From NCBI GenBank assembly GCA_003454975.1, contig DMST01000354.1, positions 7,447 through 14,603 of the forward strand: DNA of 7,157 bases, read 5' to 3'. This document shows positions 1 to 6,465 of the stretch, in pieces. The position numbers and the translations under genes were made by a program. Source of the DNA: Cytophagales bacterium. GTDB taxonomy: Bacteria > Bacteroidota > Bacteroidia > Cytophagales > Cyclobacteriaceae. The notes below the pieces were generated by a model that did no database searches, was not told the DNA's origin, and saw only the letters and a list, made by a program, of their open reading frames with translations. The number at the start of each line of letters is the position of its first letter. Position 1 is the stretch's first letter.

Positions 1-1
1 C

Positions 2-1165
2 TCATAGATACTTCAACCACCAGTGATCATGGGAAGACTTGTAGCGGTAGTACCAGTGGGTGGGGAAGTAGAGCAGCACCATAAATGTAGGCCAGAGGAA
101 GTAAAGCCGCAGTAAGGAGGGCCGGTAGGTTTCCGGGAAATTACCCCCGCCACCAAAAAGGTCGGTCCACTCGCCTAGCATAAGGCGAAAGTATACCAAG
201 GAGAATAGGTGGGGTATGAGTAGGTGGAGGAGGTAGAAAAAGAAGGGTACCCGCCCGAATATTCGCAGGTATTTGCCTACGCCACCTGCACCATGCTCAA
301 AGGCGAATAGAAGCAGAAAAGCGGGCCCTAGCGTCAATAGGAGAAAGCTGAGTGAAGGAGGGTACTTTTCTACATTGAGAAAACTCATGAGGGTGTACAG
401 GCCACTCTCTTGGTTGGTCCAGGGGGAAGTATTTCCGTAGCCGTTGAGCCCTCTGACCAGGAGGAACAGCAGTAGGGTGGTGGTGCCCGCTAGTAAAAGA
501 AACCGCTTACGTGGGGCAGAGGGCCACAACATGATCCTGCCAAAGGCATAACCGACCATCATGACACCGACCCAGGGGAGTACCGGGTAAACCATGGCGA
601 TACCAAAGTTGCCTTGGGCATTTAGGGGGATCCAGCCTTGTACGTGGAGTGTGGTATAGAGCCAACCCAGTGAACCCCAATCTGTGGCTTGGGTGCCATC
701 TAGCCAGTGGTGGCCCATGATGATGAGCAGGCCAAAAATAAACGTAACTCGCTCGGATAGCCAAATAAACCCGGACATGAGCATCATACCAAGACCAATG
801 ACCCAGATGACTTGTAGGAAGAAACCCCAGGTGTTCCAGAAATAGGTGAACATCCAAATGGGGTTGACGAGGAGAACTTCGGCTACCATGAGCCAAAGGC
901 CTCGGGTGAGAAGGAATTTGCTCAGGGTCCGCTTATCGGTGAGCTTTTGGTGGTAGAGAAAAATGGAAGTACCTGATAGGAATACGAAGATGGGGGCGCA
1001 ATAATGGGTGATCCAGCGTGTGAAGAAGAGTAAGGGGCTGGTTTGGCTAAGATCTATGGGTGAGTAAGGATAAAGCGAATACATGTCGCGTAGATGATCC
1101 AAAGCCATGAGTATCATCACCAGACCGCGCAGGATATCCAAAGACTGGATGCGGGAGGAAGGCAT
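2..1165 (-). CDS. DUF1624 / HGSNAT-like polytopic membrane protein, putative acyltransferase
   Basis: Complete 387-residue inner-membrane protein; its stop codon lies at positions 4-2. About ten hydrophobic segments can be seen, roughly at residues 9-25, 54-71, 88-104, 116-136, 140-155, 189-209, 224-242, 271-291, 304-328 and 353-375. The N-terminal pattern SLDILRGLVMILMALDH (D10, R13, D23, H24), the HYCAPIFVFLSG segment near residue 60 and the late FGRVPFFFYLLH segment near 305-315 are typical of the DUF1624 (COG3503) family, which is related to heparan-alpha-glucosaminide N-acetyltransferase. Relatives are thought to move acyl groups across the membrane onto a sugar, but most bacterial members have no proven substrate, so the reaction is inferred. 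There is no signal peptide other than the first membrane helix. It diverges from the AraC-type gene and may be its target. The family call is firm, the function is not. Confidence 0.85.
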   Translation of the reverse strand: MPSSRIQSLDILRGLVMILMALDHLRDMYSLYPYSPIDLSQTSPLLFFTRWITHYCAPIFVFLSGTSIFLYHQKLTDKRTLSKFLLTRGLWLMVAEVLLVNPIWMFTYFWNTWGFFLQVIWVIGLGMMLMSGFIWLSERVTFIFGLLIIMGHHWLDGTQATDWGSLGWLYTTLHVQGWIPLNAQGNFGIAMVYPVLPWVGVMMVGYAFGRIMLWPSAPRKRFLLLAGTTTLLLFLLVRGLNGYGNTSPWTNQESGLYTLMSFLNVEKYPPSLSFLLLTLGPAFLLLFAFEHGAGGVGKYLRIFGRVPFFFYLLHLLIPHLFSLVYFRLMLGEWTDLFGGGGNFPETYRPSLLRLYFLWPTFMVLLYFPTHWYYRYKSSHDHWWLKYL

Positions 1166-1242
1166 AGGATAAGTATAGCAAGCCTAGGGTAGGATATGAA
1201 ATTTTTGGGGACCTACCGTGAAAATGCGGATGGGGTAAACTC
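1166..1242. promoter_or_regulatory. Divergent intergenic region with an inverted repeat and weak promoter-like elements
   Basis: These 77 bases must hold the promoters of both divergent genes. GGTAGG at 1188-1193 is matched by its reverse complement CCTACC at 1212-1217, with 18 bases between: a possible operator for a dimer. On the plus strand AATTTTTG (1200-1207) matches five of the six fixed bases of the Bacteroidota -7 element TAnnTTTG, but no clear -33 TTG lies at the right distance. On the minus strand TATACT (complement of 1172-1177) resembles a -10 box but has only a poor -35 partner. Sites were found by eye and are weak. Confidence 0.3.
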
Positions 1243-2157
1243 TTGCTTATAGAATGGGGTTGGAAGGAAGAGTACAACTTTTTTGCCTTGGCCGATTCTA
1301 TCTCCTTATACCACTTACACAAAGGCGTGCGTCAGCCGCTCCACTTTGAGATGCTGGATGCCACGGCGTATACGGAAAGGCACGCAACTCACTGTTTTGT
1401 GCCGCACCGGCATAGTTTTTACCAACTCATTTGGTTTCAGAAGGCTGGGCGTCATTTTATCGATTATACTACCTACGACCACGAGCCTGATACGCTTTAC
1501 TTTATCAATCTGGGGCAGGTACACAACTTCTGCGACGACTCTGACAATAGCGGGGTGCTGTTTCACTTCAACGATGCCTTTCTGCATCATAGTGGCGACT
1601 CGGAGCAGCATTGGCTACAATACAAGCTGTTTACAGAGGTAGGCTCGCCTTTGCTTCCGTTACATGATACCCAGGCAGACTCTTTTGAGGCACTCCGTAA
1701 GCTACTTTGGGAGGAGTATACCAGCAAGGTGCCGGGCTACGAAGGGCAAGTGTATCACCTATTTCAGGTACTGCTGACGAAGGTAGAACGTATGGTAGAA
1801 ACGGAGCACGTGCACCTGTTGGAAGGTACGGAGGAGCTACAAAAGATGATAAAGTTTAGGAGCCTGATGGAGGATAACCTGGACCAAATGCACGAAGTAG
1901 GCTACTACGCGGACGCGCTGGGCATTTCGCCGAAAAAACTCACCGAACTTACCAAGCGCTACCTGGGCGATACGCCTGCCCATCTCCTGTACCAGCGAAA
2001 GGTACTGGAAGCAAAGCGCTTACTCTCACATACAGGCCTTACGGTAAAGGAAGTTGGTTACCGGTTAGGCTTTACCCAGGCTACCTATTTCACCAAGTAC
2101 TTCAAAAAGCAAGAGGGGATTACGCCTAAGGAATTTGCGCAGAAAGTAGTAGGCTAG
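1243..2157 (+). CDS. AraC/XylS-family transcriptional regulator with N-terminal cupin domain (start uncertain)
   Basis: Cytoplasmic DNA-binding regulator, 304 residues if counted from the TTG at 1243. The N-terminal half (about residues 37-130) looks like an AraC-type cupin sensor, with the HRHSFYQLIWF stretch near residue 56 and a LGQVHNF stretch near 90, both typical of this domain. Residues about 202-304 form the two helix-turn-helix motifs. The second contains TVKEVGYRLGF and ends in the family's usual ITPKEF, so the DNA-binding domain is intact. The start is a problem: the frame is closed by TGA at 1219-1221 and its first ATG is at 1351 (residue 37), too late because family-like sequence begins around residue 20. 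Candidates are TTG 1243, TTG 1288 and GTG 1327. An ATG pair at 1224 and 1230 lies one base out of frame. It probably acts on the divergent gene or the downstream operon; the inducer is unknown. Confidence 0.85.
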   Translation: MLIEWGWKEEYNFFALADSISLYHLHKGVRQPLHFEMLDATAYTERHATHCFVPHRHSFYQLIWFQKAGRHFIDYTTYDHEPDTLYFINLGQVHNFCDDSDNSGVLFHFNDAFLHHSGDSEQHWLQYKLFTEVGSPLLPLHDTQADSFEALRKLLWEEYTSKVPGYEGQVYHLFQVLLTKVERMVETEHVHLLEGTEELQKMIKFRSLMEDNLDQMHEVGYYADALGISPKKLTELTKRYLGDTPAHLLYQRKVLEAKRLLSHTGLTVKEVGYRLGFTQATYFTKYFKKQEGITPKEFAQKVVG

Positions 2158-2170
2158 ATAGCGGCTACTA
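2147..2170 (+). terminator. Imperfect hairpin over the stop codon of the AraC-type gene
   Basis: TAGTAG (2147-2152) pairs with CTACTA (2165-2170), and the adjoining GCT (2153-2155) pairs with AGC (2160-2162), leaving a four-base loop and a two-base GG bulge at 2163-2164. The stem includes the stop codon at 2155-2157. No run of T follows, so it is not a classical intrinsic terminator. It may act as an mRNA 3'-end structure or be chance. Confidence 0.3.
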
Positions 2171-2248
2171 TTAGAACGGCTCCAAGAGCGTAACTAGGTG
2201 TTCATGTGGTGATTAAGCCTCCATTTGGACTGTATTCTGCAATGAAAG

Positions 2249-2285
2249 TGACTGCCTAGTCATAATTATGACGAAAGTCATTGAC
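2249..2285. promoter_or_regulatory. Candidate operator: 14-bp perfect palindrome within a TGAC half-site cluster
   Basis: GTCATAATTATGAC at 2259-2272 is a perfect palindrome. TGAC at 2249-2252 precedes it, and a second dyad, GTCA-T-TGAC, lies at 2277-2285. Half-sites of alternating orientation begin at 2249, 2259, 2269, 2277 and 2282, the first three at exactly 10-base steps, near one helical turn. The last TGAC overlaps the candidate promoter's TTGACA. This suits binding by a dimeric regulator, but which one is unknown; AraC-type proteins more often use direct repeats. Confidence 0.4.
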
Positions 2286-2311
2286 ATTGGCTAGACTACC
2301 TCCTACATTGG
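2281..2311 (+). promoter_or_regulatory. Candidate promoter of the LolA-like/ABC operon
   Basis: TTGACA (2281-2286) is followed after 17 bases by TACATT (2304-2309), a full -35 match and a four-of-six -10 match to the general sigma-70 pattern. Read as a Bacteroidota promoter, TTG at 2281 sits 20 bases before TACATTGG (2304-2311), which matches five of the six fixed bases of TAnnTTTG. Transcription would start near 2318, giving a leader of about 107 bases. The overlap with the TGAC cluster makes regulation here plausible. Confidence 0.4.
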
Positions 2312-2424
2312 GCTTGCTAGGTGTTTCGAACTAGTTTAATATGCTGACAAAATTATTTTTTTAGTAATGCCTAAACTTTTATTTTGCTATAGCGTAAATC
2401 TATACATAACGCACTTTTTTCACT

Positions 2425-3177
2425 ATGAAACAGCGATATCTACTTTTTGGGTGGGCCCTTCTCTGGGCAATACCCTCCTGGGCACAAAATCCTGATCCTA
2501 AAGACATCATCCAGAAAGCGGAGGATGTTTTGCGGGCGGGTACTTCACAAGCCACGATGTCGATGACCATCGTAAGGCCAGATTGGAGCCGCACCATCGA
2601 GATGAAGACCTGGAGTAAAGGCACAGACTTGAGCCTGATTCTCATTACGGCCCCGGCCCGTGACAAAGGTTCTGCCTTTTTGAAACGGGGCCGTGAGGTA
2701 TGGAACTGGCAGCCCACCATTGACCGAACCATCAAGCTGCCGCCCAGCATGATGGGCCAGAGCTGGATGGGTTCAGACTTTAGTAATGATGATCTGGTGC
2801 AGGAAAGCAGCGATGTAGAGGACTATACGCACGATCTGACGGGCTCCGAATTGGTGGACGGGAGAGATTGTTGGGTGATTGAGATGATTCCCTCGGAAAC
2901 GGCTCCGGTAGTGTGGGGCCGGGTAGTACAATACATAGACAAAGAGAACTATGTGATGATGAAGGGGGAGTTCTACGATGAGGACGATTTCCTGGTGAAT
3001 ACCATGCTGATGAGCGAGGTGAAGGAGATGGGTGGCCGCACGTTTGCGACCAAAATGGAGATGATACCTGCCGACGATCCGGGCCATAAAACGGTGATGG
3101 AATACAAGGAAATGGTATTTGACGAAGCCATGCAGGATAACTTCTTTTCGGTGCAAACCATGAAGCGGGTACGCTAA
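2425..3177 (+). CDS. Secreted LolA-like protein (outer membrane lipoprotein-sorting protein family)
   Basis: Complete 250-residue exported protein. A signal peptide spans residues 1-20 (MKQR, a hydrophobic core, then SWA before Q21); there is no lipobox cysteine, so it should be soluble in the periplasm. The mature part resembles the LolA_like family (PF17131), often annotated as outer membrane lipoprotein-sorting protein. It has the early ATMSMTI strand with aromatic and basic residues (43-60), the block GREVWNWQPTIDRTIKLPP (89-107) and the following GSDFSNDDL (116-124). Such proteins adopt the LolA half-barrel fold that holds acyl chains, but this family is distinct from housekeeping LolA. 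Relatives are often encoded beside RND or ABC exporters. It is the first gene of the operon, 11 bases before the first permease, so it probably carries the hydrophobic cargo of that transporter. The start has no Shine-Dalgarno, only a T-rich leader. Confidence 0.87.
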   Translation: MKQRYLLFGWALLWAIPSWAQNPDPKDIIQKAEDVLRAGTSQATMSMTIVRPDWSRTIEMKTWSKGTDLSLILITAPARDKGSAFLKRGREVWNWQPTIDRTIKLPPSMMGQSWMGSDFSNDDLVQESSDVEDYTHDLTGSELVDGRDCWVIEMIPSETAPVVWGRVVQYIDKENYVMMKGEFYDEDDFLVNTMLMSEVKEMGGRTFATKMEMIPADDPGHKTVMEYKEMVFDEAMQDNFFSVQTMKRVR

Positions 3178-3188
3178 CCTCTCTGGCT

Positions 3189-4406
3189 ATGTTGTACATC
3201 CTCGCTTGGCGAAATATTTGGCGCAATAAGCGCCGTACGCTCATCACGGTGGCTTCCATCGGGTTTGCGGTGTTCTTTGCTTCCATGCTCTCCTCGGTGC
3301 AGGAGGGAACCTTCCAGCGGGCCATTGCCGGTGTGGTGGGCCAATCCTTAGGCTTTGTGCAAATACACAAGCAGGGCTATTGGGATGAGCGCACGATTGA
3401 TAATTCCTTTGCCATGACCGATGCACTGGCCAAAGCGGTAGAGGAAGAACAGTTGGGTTACAGCATTGTGCCCCGGCTGGAAAGCTTTGCCCTGGCAGCC
3501 CACGGCAACCAGACCAAGGCGGCTATGGTGTTGGGCATTGACCCGGAAAAGGAAGATCCCGTAACACAGATCAGTGATAAGCTGGTGGCCGGAGAGATGA
3601 TTTCTGCAGATGACCAAGGTGTACTGCTGGGTTCGGCACTGGCTGATTACCTCAAGGTGACGGTAGGCGATACCTTGGTGCTGATTGGCTCTGGTTACCA
3701 CGGAGCGAATGCCGCGGGCAAATATGCAGTGAAGGGCCTGGTGAAACTGAACTCCCCTGAACTGAACAAGCAGGTACTTTATCTGCCGGTACTGGCCGCA
3801 CAGGACTTGTTTGCGGCCTATGATCTGTACACTTCCATCACGGTGAATATGGAGGCTTCGGACCCCATTGGAAGGGTGCAGGACCAGCTGCTTGCCCAAC
3901 TGGATACGTCCCAATACGAAGTAATGATCTGGACCGAGTTGGCTCCGGAGCTGGCCGGCAACATCGAGATTGACCGGCAGTCGCGGTCGCTGATGATCTT
4001 CGTGCTCTACGTCATTATCGGGTTTGGCATCTTCGGCACCTTCCTCATGATGACCAAGGAGCGTAGCTACGAGTTTGGGGTAACCATCGCCATTGGTATG
4101 CAGCGAGGGCGCCTGATTCGGGTGGTGCTGATGGAGATAGTGCTGTTGGCCGTGTTGGGTGCCTTGGCGGGCGCTTTGGTGGCTATGCCGCTCACGGGCA
4201 TTCTATCGCTCAATCCTATACCCCTCACGGGCGATACCGCCCAGATGAGTGAGCAATTTGGGCAGGAGGCGGTGGGGGCCTTTGCCTTCCAGCCGGTGTT
4301 CTTCCTACGGCAGGCGGTTTCCATCATTTTCATCGCGCTGCTGCTTAGCATTTACCCGATGTGGAGCATCTACCGTACCCAGGTGGTTTCGGCCATGCGA
4401 GCCTGA
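3189..4406 (+). CDS. ABC transporter permease, FtsX/MacB/LolCE type (first of two)
   Basis: Complete 405-residue inner-membrane permease with the four-helix plan of this class: a membrane helix at about 17-36, a large periplasmic domain (about 38-265), then helices at about 267-290, 312-337 and 372-395. The amphipathic N-terminus AWRNIWRNKRRT is typical. After the second helix, KERSYEFGVTIAIGM matches the coupling-helix region that docks on the ATPase. The C-terminal tail (YPMWSIYRTQVVSAMRA) is a weak version of the usual P-x-x-x-A-x-x-x-x-P-x-E-A-L-R motif, which the second permease keeps intact. Family members pull substrates out of the membrane or drive periplasmic machines rather than conduct them through a channel. 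With the next two genes it should form a LolCDE-like heteromer. The start at 3189 lies 11 bases after the LolA-like stop. Confidence 0.88.
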   Translation: MLYILAWRNIWRNKRRTLITVASIGFAVFFASMLSSVQEGTFQRAIAGVVGQSLGFVQIHKQGYWDERTIDNSFAMTDALAKAVEEEQLGYSIVPRLESFALAAHGNQTKAAMVLGIDPEKEDPVTQISDKLVAGEMISADDQGVLLGSALADYLKVTVGDTLVLIGSGYHGANAAGKYAVKGLVKLNSPELNKQVLYLPVLAAQDLFAAYDLYTSITVNMEASDPIGRVQDQLLAQLDTSQYEVMIWTELAPELAGNIEIDRQSRSLMIFVLYVIIGFGIFGTFLMMTKERSYEFGVTIAIGMQRGRLIRVVLMEIVLLAVLGALAGALVAMPLTGILSLNPIPLTGDTAQMSEQFGQEAVGAFAFQPVFFLRQAVSIIFIALLLSIYPMWSIYRTQVVSAMRA

Positions 4407-4433
4407 TTTTTTCAATCTCAAAATCTCAAAACA
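4407..4433 (+). repeat. Tandem 8-bp repeat in the spacer between the two permease genes
   Basis: AATCTCAA occurs twice back to back at 4414-4421 and 4422-4429 in the 27-base spacer, which ends in an A-rich stretch just before the ATG. The spacer before the ATPase gene carries a similar TTCTCAAAC (5655-5663). No Shine-Dalgarno is present at either site. The A-rich leader may itself help ribosome binding, as is known for Bacteroidota; the repeat could also be chance. Confidence 0.4.
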
Positions 4434-5648
4434 ATGCTTTTTCTGATTGCATGGCGAAATATTTGGCGGAGCCGTTCCCGAAGCCTCGTAGTGATGGGAG
4501 CCGTTACCGTGGGCATCGTGGCGGTGGTGTTCATCATCGGGTTTATGAATAGCTACCTGGATGGTTTTTCTGCCAATTCAGTACACTATGACTTCTCGCA
4601 TATTCAAATGCACGATTCTACCTATCTGGAGGATGAGGGCATCGAATACCTGATTGACGATGCCGAGTCCACTATCGGTCAGGTAGCTAGCTTGCCTGGG
4701 GTTGTGGGCGTAAGCGGCCGGCTACGAGCTAGCGGCATGATGTCTAGCAGCGGTGGCGCCAGCGGGGTGGTCATCGCGGGCATAGACCCGGAGGCCGAGA
4801 ACGCCACTACGGCTCTGGGGGAGAAAATAAAGTCGGGCGCATATTTCGAGGGTATCAAACGGAATCCTATTCTGGTCAGCCGAATTGTGGCGGATAAACT
4901 GGGCCTGAAGGAACGTAGCAAAGTGGTACTCAACTTTCAGGATGTGGAGGGCAATCCCGTAGCAGCTAGCTTCCGGGTGGTAGGCACCTTCTCTACTGCG
5001 AGCGCTCGGTTCAACCAAGGGTGGGTCTTTGTACGGCAGTCTGACTTGGCGCGTTTGCTCGGCACTGACAATCAAGTGCACGAGGTGGCCATTTACCTGG
5101 AGAGCAACGCGCTGCTGGAAGCCAATACGGCTGAGTTGAGAGCAGATTTCCCGGACTATGCTTCGCAAACCTGGATAGAGCGGGCCCCGGCCATTGCTCA
5201 GGTGGAGGAGCAGACGTCAGCCTCTCTGGGCATTATTGTGGGTATCGTGATGCTGGCCTTGGTGTTCGGAATCATCAATACCATGCTAATGGCTGTACTG
5301 GAACGGGTGCACGAGCTGGGCATGCTGATGGCCGTGGGTATGACCCGCCGGCGTGTGTTCGCCATGATCATGCTGGAGACTTTTATGCTCTCTCTCATGG
5401 GCGCACCCTTTGGCATCCTGATCGGTACCGGACTCATTACGTACCTGGGCCGGGTGGGGATCGATTTCTCTGCCCAAGCTGATGCGCTGGAGCAGTTTGG
5501 CTTCGATGCTATCTTCTACCCCAGCCTGAATCCCGAAGATATGATTACGGTGGCAGTAGCCATCATGATCACAGCGCTGGTGGGTAGCATATTTCCGGCG
5601 CGGCGCGCAGTGAAGCTGAAGCCCGTAGAGGCCCTGCGCCACGTATAA
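4434..5648 (+). CDS. ABC transporter permease, FtsX/MacB/LolCE type (second of two)
   Basis: Complete 404-residue inner-membrane permease, colinear with the preceding gene product: a basic N-terminus (AWRNIWRSRSRS), a membrane helix at about 17-39, a periplasmic domain (about 40-262) and helices near 264-290, 308-335 and 369-388. ERVHELGMLMAVGM after the second helix is a textbook coupling-helix sequence, and the C-terminus PARRAVKLKPVEALR (388-402) is the full FtsX/MacB ending. It is thus the more canonical of the two subunits. Outside the N-terminus and coupling region the two permeases have diverged clearly, so a functional heterodimer, like LolC with LolE, is more likely than a homodimer plus a spare copy. 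It starts 27 bases after the first permease and ends 24 bases before the ATPase gene, so the three genes are surely cotranscribed. Confidence 0.9.
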   Translation: MLFLIAWRNIWRSRSRSLVVMGAVTVGIVAVVFIIGFMNSYLDGFSANSVHYDFSHIQMHDSTYLEDEGIEYLIDDAESTIGQVASLPGVVGVSGRLRASGMMSSSGGASGVVIAGIDPEAENATTALGEKIKSGAYFEGIKRNPILVSRIVADKLGLKERSKVVLNFQDVEGNPVAASFRVVGTFSTASARFNQGWVFVRQSDLARLLGTDNQVHEVAIYLESNALLEANTAELRADFPDYASQTWIERAPAIAQVEEQTSASLGIIVGIVMLALVFGIINTMLMAVLERVHELGMLMAVGMTRRRVFAMIMLETFMLSLMGAPFGILIGTGLITYLGRVGIDFSAQADALEQFGFDAIFYPSLNPEDMITVAVAIMITALVGSIFPARRAVKLKPVEALRHV

Positions 5649-5672
5649 TTCCATTCTCAAACTGACAACATC

Positions 5673-6371
5673 ATGAACGTTATAGAATCTATTGGCATTC
5701 ATAAAACCTATACCGAAACGGCGGTGCCCGTGCACGCCCTACGTGGGGTAGACCTCACGGTGACCGAAGGTGAATTTACGGCCATTGTGGGCCCATCTGG
5801 GTCGGGTAAGTCTACCCTCCTCAACATCATTGGCGGGCTGGACCAGCCCTCAGAAGGTAGCATTCGCGTGGGGGGGACGGACATCACCCACATGAAGGAT
5901 AGCGAACTGATTGATTTCCGACTACAGAACATCGGCTTCGTTTTCCAAAGCTATAATCTGATTCCGGTGCTGACGGCCAAGGAGAACGTGGCCTTTATTA
6001 TGCTGCTGCAGAAGAAGAGTAAGGAGGAACGCGAAGAGCGGGCCATGCACCTGCTAAAGGCCCTGGGCCTGGAAGGTAGGGAGAACAACCGCCCCAAGGA
6101 ACTCTCTGGCGGACAACAGCAACGCGTGGCGGTGGCCCGAGCGCTGGCTTCCAAGCCTAAGTTCATCCTGGCTGATGAGCCCACGGCCAACCTGGACTCT
6201 TCATCCACCGCAAACCTGCTGGATATCATGGCGAAGATGAACCAGGAGGAGAAGATCACCTTCGTTTTCTCCACCCATGACCAACGCGTAATTGATCGTG
6301 CTAAGCGGGTGGTCACTCTGGAAGATGGCGTCATCAAATCGGATGTATCGCAAGAGAAAATCAGCATATAG
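5673..6371 (+). CDS. ABC transporter ATP-binding protein, LolD/MacB type
   Basis: Complete 232-residue cytoplasmic ATPase that should power the two permeases just upstream. All motifs are intact: Walker A GPSGSGKST (40-48), Q-loop Q92 in FVFQSYNLIPVLT, signature LSGGQQQR (144-151), Walker B ILADEP (165-170), D-loop NLD (173-175) and H-loop H202 in STHD. The FVFQ-NLIP-LTA-ENV pattern and the length are typical of the LolD/MacB/FtsE subgroup. This ATPase is a separate polypeptide, unlike MacB, where it is fused to the permease. The C-terminus ends shortly after the last strand, with no regulatory extension. The start is the first ATG, 24 bases after the second permease, with no Shine-Dalgarno. 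The gene symbol is left blank because the complex is probably not the housekeeping LolCDE. Confidence 0.93.
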   Translation: MNVIESIGIHKTYTETAVPVHALRGVDLTVTEGEFTAIVGPSGSGKSTLLNIIGGLDQPSEGSIRVGGTDITHMKDSELIDFRLQNIGFVFQSYNLIPVLTAKENVAFIMLLQKKSKEEREERAMHLLKALGLEGRENNRPKELSGGQQQRVAVARALASKPKFILADEPTANLDSSSTANLLDIMAKMNQEEKITFVFSTHDQRVIDRAKRVVTLEDGVIKSDVSQEKISI

Positions 6372-6465
6372 AAGTTAGAAGCGGCAGGCAGCCCAGCTGT
6401 CCAACGTCCAACTTCGAACTTCTAATCTCGGACTTCCAACTTCGACTCATGAACATCCAGATACT
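6372..6465 (+). repeat. Intergenic spacer with degenerate 7-bp tandem repeat (6400-6448)
   Basis: From 6400 to 6448 the sequence divides into seven consecutive heptamers with consensus TC(C/G)AACT. The first two bases are TC in all seven, and the unit TCCAACT appears exactly at 6407-6413 and 6435-6441. At the upstream end, TTAGAAG (6375-6381) is the reverse complement of CTTCTAA (6419-6425) inside the array, so the transcript could fold with a 37-base loop. The array ends where a tiny frame, MNIQIL, begins (6449); its TGA stop overlaps the ATG of the next gene. The role is unknown: it may be a dispersed intergenic repeat, or affect expression of the barrel gene relative to the transporter. 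Confidence 0.65.

Larger units (their letters stand above)
2158..2424. promoter_or_regulatory. AT-rich intergenic region upstream of the LolA/ABC operon
   Basis: A 267-base gap without a convincing gene; the last 85 bases are strongly AT-rich. It contains the TGAC half-site cluster (2249-2285), a promoter candidate (2281-2311) and a 9-bp direct repeat, CTAGGTGTT, at 2194-2202 and 2317-2325. A second, weaker -7-like sequence, TTATTTTG (2379-2386), lies about 40 bases before the first operon gene but lacks a -33 partner. Most of the regulation of the five-gene operon should be located here. Confidence 0.6.

Noticed and set aside
1047..1322. 91-codon minus-strand frame covering the divergent gap
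   Set aside because: It would cover the starts of both flanking genes and shows no domain or leader sequence.
2147..2170. Strong intrinsic terminator after the AraC-type gene
   Set aside because: The stem is bulged and no T-run follows, so it is kept only as a low-confidence hairpin.
2780..3370. 196-codon open frame on the minus strand across the LolA-like gene and first permease
   Set aside because: It lies antisense to two well-supported genes, crosses their junction, and its product is rich in Pro, Ser and Arg with no recognisable domain; a codon-bias shadow.
3348..3914. 188-codon minus-strand frame inside the first permease gene
   Set aside because: Wholly antisense to a clear FtsX-type permease, with no family-like motif and no promoter evidence.
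5286..5735. 149-codon minus-strand frame across the second permease and ATPase start
   Set aside because: His- and Arg-rich composition typical of reverse-frame translation; overlaps two confirmed genes.
3189..6371. A MacAB-type drug or peptide efflux system
   Set aside because: No MacA-like adaptor is present, the ATPase is not fused to a permease, there are two different permeases, and the partner gene is LolA-like; the Lol-type reading fits better.
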